The translations under genes and the position numbers were made by a program. This document shows positions 16,291 to 21,986 of a stretch of 64,000 nucleotides of DNA, in pieces. Every line of letters starts with the position of its first letter. Position 1 is the first letter of the stretch. This DNA comes from Intrasporangiaceae bacterium URHB0013 (lineage in GTDB: Bacteria; Actinomycetota; Actinomycetes; Actinomycetales; Dermatophilaceae): positions 124,001 to 188,000 of the forward strand of contig JIBA01000018.1 in NCBI GenBank assembly GCA_000620545.1. Direction: 5' to 3'. A model generated the notes under the pieces. It had not been told where the DNA came from. It saw only the letters and a list, made by a program, of their open reading frames with translations, and did no database searches.

Positions 16291-17732
16291 CCCCACACTC
16301 CATCGGCCGCCCAGGTCGACGCCACGTCGTCGTCGTCGGCGCGGGCCCGGCGGGTCTGTCCGCGGCACGTGCGGCGGCCGAGGCCGGGGCACGGGTCACC
16401 GTGCTCGACGCCTCCCACGCCACGGGCGGACAGTACTGGCGTCACGCGGCGGGACCCCATGAGCAGCTCACCGACGAGGAGCTCAGGCTCCAGCACGGAT
16501 GGGACACCTACTGCGTCCTCGATGCAGCGGTGCGGAGCCACCCGGCCGTGGAGCTCGTGACACGAGCCCAGGTGTGGGCGGCCGAGCGGCACGACGACGG
16601 GCCGCGCCTGCACGTGCTCGTCGGCGAGCCCGACGACGCGGGGCGCGTGCCGCTCACGTTCTCACCCGACGCGGTCGTGCTCGCCACGGGCGCACACGAC
16701 CGCACCCTGCCCTTCCCGGGCTGGGAGCTGCCGGGCGTCACGACGGCCGGAGCCGCCCAGGCGCTCGCCAAGGCCGATGGCGTCGCCGTGGGCTCGCGCG
16801 TGCTCGTCGCGGGCGCCGGCCCGTTCCTGTTGCCGGTCGCCGCGACGCTGGCCGCCGTCGGCGCCACCGTCCTCGGCGTCCACGAGGCGAGCCGCGCCGG
16901 GGCTCTCGCCCGGGGTTGGCTCGACCGGCCGTGGCGCCTGGCCGGCACCTCGGGCAAGCTTCTCGAGCTGGCGGGGTATGCCGCGGGCCACGTCCGCCAC
17001 CGCATCCCCTACCGGGTCGGTGAGGCGGTCGTCGCCGCCCACGGTCACGGACGCGTCGAGGCCGTGACCATCTCGAGGCTCGACCCGACATGGGCGCCGA
17101 TCGCCGGCACGGAGCGCGTGGTCGAGGTCGACGCGGTGTGCGTCAGCCACGGCTTCACGCCCCGCCTCGAGCTCGCCGTCGCGCTCGGCACGGCCATCAC
17201 GACCGAGCGCTTCGTCGACGTCGACGTCCGACAGCGCACGTCGTCCCCACACGTCTGGGCCGCCGGGGAGACGACCGGGATCGCAGGGGTCGACGCCGCC
17301 CTCGCCGAGGGTTGGCTTGCCGGCCACGACGCGGCCGGTGGGGCGCCCGACGAGCGGCGCGCCCGCACCGCGGTGAGGCGACGTGCGGCCACGCACGAGG
17401 TCGCGCGCCGGATGGCCGCGGCCCACGGCATTCCCGTGCAGGGCGCCGGCTCCGGGCCGGGGTGGCTCCGCTGGCTCACCGACGACACCGTGGTGTGCCG
17501 CTGCGAGGAGGTGACCGCCGGACGCCTGCGCGACACGGCCGCCGTCACCTGCTCGACCGACCCCGTCTCGGTCAAGCTCACCTCGCGAGCGGGCCTCGGC
17601 ATCTGCCAGGGACGGATGTGCTCTGCCGCGGTCACGGCGATCCTCGGCGCACCCGGCGCGCTCGAGTCACGGCCCGTCGCCGCCCCCGTCCGTCTCGGCG
17701 ACCTGGCCCGCGCCGCCGGCCCGAGCGCATGA
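16287..17732 (+). CDS. D-hydroxyproline dehydrogenase, FAD/NAD-fold subunit with BFD-type cluster
   Basis: A 481-residue pyridine-nucleotide-disulfide-type flavoprotein. The FAD-binding motif HVVVVGAGPAGLSAAR is near residue 13 and a second nucleotide site, VLVAGAGPFLLP, is near residue 172; ATGAHDRTLPFPGWELPG is the usual mid-domain signature. The C-terminus carries a BFD-like [2Fe-2S] site (CRCEEVTAGRL, then ICQGRMCSA), as in the alpha subunits of HcnB and opine oxidases. It completes the three-part D-hydroxyproline dehydrogenase with the two overlapping upstream genes. The following 148 bases before the deaminase gene are low-complexity tandem repeat rather than a normal short spacer. Confidence 0.87.
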   Translation: MTPHSIGRPGRRHVVVVGAGPAGLSAARAAAEAGARVTVLDASHATGGQYWRHAAGPHEQLTDEELRLQHGWDTYCVLDAAVRSHPAVELVTRAQVWAAERHDDGPRLHVLVGEPDDAGRVPLTFSPDAVVLATGAHDRTLPFPGWELPGVTTAGAAQALAKADGVAVGSRVLVAGAGPFLLPVAATLAAVGATVLGVHEASRAGALARGWLDRPWRLAGTSGKLLELAGYAAGHVRHRIPYRVGEAVVAAHGHGRVEAVTISRLDPTWAPIAGTERVVEVDAVCVSHGFTPRLELAVALGTAITTERFVDVDVRQRTSSPHVWAAGETTGIAGVDAALAEGWLAGHDAAGGAPDERRARTAVRRRAATHEVARRMAAAHGIPVQGAGSGPGWLRWLTDDTVVCRCEEVTAGRLRDTAAVTCSTDPVSVKLTSRAGLGICQGRMCSAAVTAILGAPGALESRPVAAPVRLGDLARAAGPSA

Positions 17733-17753
17733 CCAGCCCGACCACCCACTCGT

Positions 17754-17825
17754 CACCGACCACCGTCTCGTCACTGACCACCCGCACAACACTGACCACC
17801 CGCACAACACCGACCACCAGCTCGG
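17754..17825 (+). repeat. 18-bp tandem repeat in hydroxyproline operon
   Basis: About four copies of an 18-base unit: two identical copies at 17772-17789 and 17790-17807 (CACTGACCACCCGCACAA), flanked by diverged copies at 17754 and 17808. It fills the gap between the dehydrogenase and deaminase genes. Read from an ATG at 17729 it would give a Thr/Ser-rich 51-residue peptide that ends at the deaminase GTG. This frame has no ribosome-binding signal of its own other than the ATGA overlap, so I treat it as spacer. Confidence 0.8.
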
Positions 17826-17880
17826 CACCGACCCCCAGCTCGGCCGCGAGCACGCAGCACCACCACCGAAAGGACATCCC

Positions 17881-18795
17881 GTGAGCAGCACCTTCGACCT
17901 CGGCGGCGTCGTCGTCGCGACGACCCTCCCCTTCAAGGAGGACCACTCCGCGCCCGCCGGGCTCGCCGTGGACTACGACCGCTACGCCGAGCACTGCAAC
18001 TTCCTCATCGAGAACGGCTGCCGTGGCGTCGGACCCAACGGGTCGCTCGGTGAGTACTCCTCGCTCACCGACGAGGAGCGGCGTCGGGTCGTCCAGGTCG
18101 CCGTCGAGGCCGTCGACGGGCGTGGCATCGTCGTCGCCGGCGTGCACGGCGTCGGGTGGCACCAGGCCCAGCACTGGGCGCGGCTCGCCGCCGAGGACGG
18201 CGCGGACGGGGTCCTGCTCCTGCCGCCCACGATCTACCGCGCGAACCGCTCGGAGGTCATCGAGCACTACGCCCGCGTCAATGAGGTCGGCCTGCCGATC
18301 ATGGCCTACAACAACCCCTTCGACACCAAGGTCGACCTGACCCCCGATCTCGTCGCCGAGCTGGCCGAGCTGGAGAACGTCGTCGCGATCAAGGAGTTCT
18401 CGGCCGACATCCGCCGCGTCCTCGAGATCAAGGAGGTCGCCGACATCGACGTCATCGCCGGCGCCGACGACCTGCTCTTCGAGTCCCTCGTCGCCGGGGC
18501 CGTCGGCTGGTTCGCCGGCTACCCGAACGCCTTCCCGAAGGAGGCCGTCGAGATCTACACCCTGGTCAAGGAGGGGAAGATCGCTGAGGCCCGGGAGCTC
18601 TACTCGCACCTCGTGGCCGTCTTCCGATGGGACTCGCGCACCGAGTTCGTCCAGGCCATCAAGCTCTCGATCGACATCGCCGGACAGAGCCACGGCGGCC
18701 GCACCCGACCGCCCCGTGGCCCGCTCAGTCCCGAGCACGAGGCACACGTCCGCAAGGACACCGAGAAGGCGCTCGCCTACCTCGCATCACGATGA
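17881..18795 (+). CDS. DapA-family pyrroline-4-hydroxy-2-carboxylate deaminase
   Basis: A 304-residue class I aldolase-fold protein of the dihydrodipicolinate synthase/N-acetylneuraminate lyase family. The Schiff-base lysine is K171 in NVVAIKEFSADIRR, and the proton-relay tyrosine is Y143 in MAYNNPFDTK; GPNGSLGEYSSLT is the family substrate-binding loop. Family members in hydroxyproline operons (LhpC/HypD type) deaminate and dehydrate pyrroline-4-hydroxy-2-carboxylate to alpha-ketoglutarate semialdehyde and ammonia. Context with epimerase, D-hydroxyproline dehydrogenase and semialdehyde dehydrogenase makes that function far likelier than lysine biosynthesis. Start GTG at 17881 after GAAAGGACA. 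Its stop overlaps the epimerase ATG by four bases. Confidence 0.9.
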   Translation: MSSTFDLGGVVVATTLPFKEDHSAPAGLAVDYDRYAEHCNFLIENGCRGVGPNGSLGEYSSLTDEERRRVVQVAVEAVDGRGIVVAGVHGVGWHQAQHWARLAAEDGADGVLLLPPTIYRANRSEVIEHYARVNEVGLPIMAYNNPFDTKVDLTPDLVAELAELENVVAIKEFSADIRRVLEIKEVADIDVIAGADDLLFESLVAGAVGWFAGYPNAFPKEAVEIYTLVKEGKIAEARELYSHLVAVFRWDSRTEFVQAIKLSIDIAGQSHGGRTRPPRGPLSPEHEAHVRKDTEKALAYLASR

Positions 18796-20027
18796 GCGGC
18801 ACGGGACAGCCGAGAGCCCGAGTCCGGCCGGGGCGCGGGGCGGCCGGAGCGGCCGCCGACAACGTGCCTCCGGGTACCGATGCGGCTGCCGCGGGCACCG
18901 AGGCGCCCGGGGCGGGCACCGCCACGCCCGCGGCGGGTGCCGACGCGCCCGGCTCCGGCACGGACGCGCCTGGCTCAGGTACGGACGTGCTCGATCCGGC
19001 CACCGCCGGGGCGCGGCTGCACACGCGGCCCGGCACGCGGTGGTTCACCGCCGTCGACTCGCACACCGAGGGGATGCCGACTCGGGTCGTCATCGACGGG
19101 ATCGGCACCATCCCGGGGGCGACGATGAACGACAAGCGACTCCACTTCATCGAGCACCTCGACGGCATCCGGCAGCTCCTCGTCAACGAGCCACGGGGGC
19201 ACGCCGCGATGAGCGGAGCGATCCTGCAGCCGTCCACACGCGAGGACTGCGACTGGGGCGTCGTCTACATCGAGGTGTCCGGCTGCCTGCCGATGTGCGG
19301 CCACGGAACGATCGGTGTCGCCACCGTCCTCGTCGAGACCGGCCTCGTCGACGTCGTCGAGCCCGTGACCACGATCCGCCTCGACACCCCCGCTGGGGTC
19401 GTGACGGCCTCGGTCGCCGTCGAGGACGGTCATGCCGTCTCGGTCGCGCTGGAGAACGTGCCGAGCTTCGTCGTGAGGCTCGATGCCACGGTCGACGTGG
19501 CCGGACTCGGGACCGTGCCCTACAGCCTCGCGTTCGGCGGCAACTTCTACGCGATGGTCGACCTCGACGACGTCGGGCTGCCTTTCGACCGCGCCCACCA
19601 GGACGACATCCTGGCTGCCGGGCTCGCGATCATGGACGCCATCAACACGAGCGCGCCGCCGCACCATCCGACGATCGACGGTGTGGACCACTGCCACCAC
19701 GTGGAGTTCATCGCGCCCGGCTCCGACGCCGTCCTGTCACGTCACGCCATGGCCATCCATCCGGGGTGGTTCGACCGGTCTCCTTGTGGCACAGGCACCT
19801 CCGCTCGCATGGCCGAGCTCTGGGCACGTCATGAGCTGCCGCTGCACACCGACTTCGTCAACGAGTCGTTCATCGGCAGCCGCTTCGTGGGCCGCCTCGT
19901 CGCGGAGACGGTCGTGGACGGCACGCCCGCCGTCGTGCCGACGATCACCGGCCGGGCCTGGGTCACCGGCACCGGTCGCTACCTTCTCGACCCCACCGAC
20001 CCCTTCCCCACCGGCTTCGCGTTCTGA
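18792..20027 (+). CDS. 4-hydroxyproline 2-epimerase (proline racemase family)
   Basis: A 411-residue member of the proline racemase family, longer than the usual 310-345 residues because of an Ala/Gly/Pro/Thr-rich extension of about 75 residues. Both catalytic cysteines are present: C169 in PMCGHGTIGVA and C332 in RSPCGTGTSARMA. The enzyme is therefore a two-base racemase/epimerase rather than the Thr-containing trans-3-hydroxyproline dehydratase. It interconverts trans-4-hydroxy-L-proline and cis-4-hydroxy-D-proline, the first step of the pathway. The family core begins near WFTAVDSHTEGMPTRVV (residue 84). The ATG at 18792 overlaps the previous stop (ATGA), so the extension is probably translated. 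Within it, 21-base units (18945-18986) encode APGSGTD twice. Proline racemase activity is the main alternative but is disfavoured by context. Confidence 0.92.
   Translation: MSGTGQPRARVRPGRGAAGAAADNVPPGTDAAAAGTEAPGAGTATPAAGADAPGSGTDAPGSGTDVLDPATAGARLHTRPGTRWFTAVDSHTEGMPTRVVIDGIGTIPGATMNDKRLHFIEHLDGIRQLLVNEPRGHAAMSGAILQPSTREDCDWGVVYIEVSGCLPMCGHGTIGVATVLVETGLVDVVEPVTTIRLDTPAGVVTASVAVEDGHAVSVALENVPSFVVRLDATVDVAGLGTVPYSLAFGGNFYAMVDLDDVGLPFDRAHQDDILAAGLAIMDAINTSAPPHHPTIDGVDHCHHVEFIAPGSDAVLSRHAMAIHPGWFDRSPCGTGTSARMAELWARHELPLHTDFVNESFIGSRFVGRLVAETVVDGTPAVVPTITGRAWVTGTGRYLLDPTDPFPTGFAF
18945..18986 (+). repeat. 21-bp tandem duplication in epimerase 5' region
   Basis: Two adjacent 21-base units (18945-18965 and 18966-18986) that differ at three positions and keep frame, encoding APGSGTD repeated, inside a longer Ala/Gly-rich stretch. 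It extends the epimerase N-terminus without touching its catalytic core. It is one of three in-frame short repeats at successive gene junctions in this operon. Confidence 0.75.
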
Positions 20028-20061
20028 ACGTCGCGGCCGCCGATCGCAACCCGAGGAAACC

Positions 20062-21651
20062 ATGAGCTCCCCAACCAGCAGCCCGCCGACCACCACCGGC
20101 AACCGGGCCGCCGACCCCGGCGTCCCGGCACCGGTTCGAGCCCACACCAACGACGACACCAACGACGACACCAGCGCCGACACCAGCGCCCTCGATGCTG
20201 TCATCGCCCGGGCGGAGCGCGCCTTCGACACCCTCGCCCTGCTCGAACCCGCCATCGTCGCAGCCGCCCTCGACGCCGCGGCCGAGGCTCTCGGCGCACA
20301 CACCGACGAGCTCGTCGAGCTGGCGGTGGGCGAGACGGGACTGACGACACCTCGGCTCACCGGGGAGCTGCGCCGCACGCGCGTGCAGCTGCGGCTCTTC
20401 GCCCGGACCGTCGAGCGCGGTGACCACCTCGACGTCCGGATCGATGCTGCCGACGCCGGCTTCGCCCTCGGGGTGCCGCGGGACGACCTGCGCCGGCTCC
20501 TGGTACCGGTGGGCCCCGTCGTCGTGTTCGCGGCGAGCAACTTCCCCTTTGCCTTCTCCGTCGCCGGAGGTGACACGGCCTCGGCCCTGGCGGCCGGGTG
20601 CCCCGTCATCGTGAAGGCGCACCCGGGCCACCCCGAGCTCTCCCGTCGGGTGGCCGACGTGGTCGCGTCCGCCCTGGTCGAGGCGGGCCTGCCGGAGGGC
20701 ACTCTTCAGCTCGTCGAAGGACAGGACACCGGCGTGGCCGCCCTGCGCCACCCCCGCGTGCGCGCCGCATCCTTCACGGGGTCCCTGCGCGCCGGCCGGA
20801 TCCTCGCCGACCTCGCGGCGTCCCGACCCGACCCGATCCCGTTCTTCGGAGAGCTCGGCAGCGTCAACCCCGTCGTGGTCACGGCGGCAGGGCTCGAGGC
20901 GACACGACCGGAGCTCGCCCAGGGCTTCGTCGCCAGCGTCAGCGGTTCGGCCGGCCAGCTCTGCACGAAGCCGGGCTTTCTCCTCGTCCCGGAGGGAGCG
21001 GGTCTCGGCCCGGCGGTGGCGACCGCGGCGGCCTCGGTGCCCGAGCACCGCCTGTTGAATGCCGGCATCGCCGACGGCTACGAAGCCCGTCGTGACGCAG
21101 TCCTCGGCACGGTCGGCGTCCGCATCATCCACGCGGGTGGGCTGCGTCGCGATGCGGACGGCCACGGGTGGGCGACCCCCACGATCGTCGAGGTGGGGCT
21201 CGAGACGCTGCGCGACCACCGGGACACGCTCCTCGACGAGGCCTTCGGCCCGTTGTCCGTCATCGTCGACTACCCCGTGGGCACGGATCTCGCGGCCACC
21301 CTCGCCGACCTCTTCCCGGGCAACCTCACGAGCACGCTCCATGCCGGGCCTGACGAGACCGGGCCCGACGTCGAGCGCCTCGTGCGCACCATGGCCCGCA
21401 CGAGCGGCCGGGTGCTCCTGCGCGGTTGGCCGACCGGGGTGGCCGTGACCCCCGCCATGCAGCACGGCGGCCCCTGGCCGGCGACGACGAGCGATGCAAC
21501 GTCCGTGGGCACCGCGGCCATCGCGCGGTTCCTGCGGGGTGTCGCCTTCCAGGGCGCACGTGACGACCTGCTGCCTCCAGCGGCCCGTGACGCGAATCCG
21601 TGGGGCGTCGGCCGATCGGTATGCGCCGCAGGCGAGTCCACCGCCTGGTGA
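20062..21651 (+). CDS. Alpha-ketoglutarate semialdehyde dehydrogenase
   Basis: A 529-residue NAD(P)-dependent aldehyde dehydrogenase of the 2,5-dioxovalerate dehydrogenase type, the last step of hydroxyproline breakdown, yielding alpha-ketoglutarate. The general-base glutamate lies in FFGELGSVNPVVV and the nucleophile cysteine in SGSAGQLCTKPGFLLVP, both matching this subfamily; the cofactor-binding region includes FAASNFPFAFSVAGGDTAS. The ATG at 20062 follows CCGAGGAAA, 34 bases after the epimerase stop. The first 45 residues are low-complexity (Ser/Thr/Pro then Asn-Asp-Asp-Thr repeats) and lie outside the enzyme fold. Last gene of the rightward catabolic operon. Confidence 0.9.
   Translation: MSSPTSSPPTTTGNRAADPGVPAPVRAHTNDDTNDDTSADTSALDAVIARAERAFDTLALLEPAIVAAALDAAAEALGAHTDELVELAVGETGLTTPRLTGELRRTRVQLRLFARTVERGDHLDVRIDAADAGFALGVPRDDLRRLLVPVGPVVVFAASNFPFAFSVAGGDTASALAAGCPVIVKAHPGHPELSRRVADVVASALVEAGLPEGTLQLVEGQDTGVAALRHPRVRAASFTGSLRAGRILADLAASRPDPIPFFGELGSVNPVVVTAAGLEATRPELAQGFVASVSGSAGQLCTKPGFLLVPEGAGLGPAVATAAASVPEHRLLNAGIADGYEARRDAVLGTVGVRIIHAGGLRRDADGHGWATPTIVEVGLETLRDHRDTLLDEAFGPLSVIVDYPVGTDLAATLADLFPGNLTSTLHAGPDETGPDVERLVRTMARTSGRVLLRGWPTGVAVTPAMQHGGPWPATTSDATSVGTAAIARFLRGVAFQGARDDLLPPAARDANPWGVGRSVCAAGESTAW
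20144..20191 (+). repeat. 12-bp tandem repeat in dehydrogenase 5' region
   Basis: Four 12-base units: ACACCAACGACG twice (20144, 20156), then ACACCAGCGCCG and ACACCAGCGCCC (20168, 20180). In frame they give Asn/Asp/Thr/Ser repeats in the N-terminal tail of the semialdehyde dehydrogenase, ahead of the conserved domain. Confidence 0.8.
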
Positions 21652-21701
21652 CCGCTGGGCGGGGCGGTGGCCGCCACGCTGGACAGGATGTCCCCGACCC
21701 G

Positions 21702-21740
21702 TTGACCCGCTCGGTGATATGTCATATGTTAACGCTCACA
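21702..21740 (+). promoter_or_regulatory. Promoter of exported glycosidase with two candidate operators
   Basis: TTGACC (21702-21707) and TATGTT (21725-21730) with an exact 17-base spacer form a convincing sigma-70-type promoter. The spacer contains GTGATATGTCAT (21714-21725), one mismatch from the GntR-type palindrome seen at 13764. TGTTAACGCTCACA (21727-21740), a LacI-type operator like the one at 13843, overlaps the -10 region and likely start site. The layout suggests dual repression by the local GntR protein and a LacI-type sugar regulator. Confidence 0.65.
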
Positions 21741-21750
21741 CGGTGAGTGC

Positions 21751-21782
21751 GCCGCCCCTGCCCGGGGGACGGCAGGGGCGGC
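21751..21782 (+). promoter_or_regulatory. Perfect 12-bp hairpin in glycosidase leader
   Basis: GCCGCCCCTGCC (21751-21762) and its exact complement (21771-21782) flank an eight-base loop. It lies just downstream of the putative transcription start and about 200 bases before the exported glycosidase ATG. No U-run follows, so it may be a leader structure rather than an intrinsic terminator. The rest of the 335-base gap shows no gene. Confidence 0.6.
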
Positions 21783-21986
21783 CACCCGGTCACCCACATC
21801 CGGACACCCACCACGTTCCACTCTGGAACCACCGGGTGCTCTCGCACGCCTGACCTCCGCTCCGCCTCCTCCCCAGCGCCCCACGACGGCTGCAGCAGGA
21901 CGTCGTCACCACACGGCATACGCCCGGCGACAGCGGACGGTCGCGCTGCGCCTCGGTCGATCCTCCGATGACGAAGGAGACGACGC

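Noticed and set aside
17729-17884. 51-residue Thr/Ser-rich frame overlapping the stop of the dehydrogenase subunit
   Set aside because: It is the translation of an 18-base tandem repeat, has no family resemblance and ends at the deaminase start; more likely spacer.
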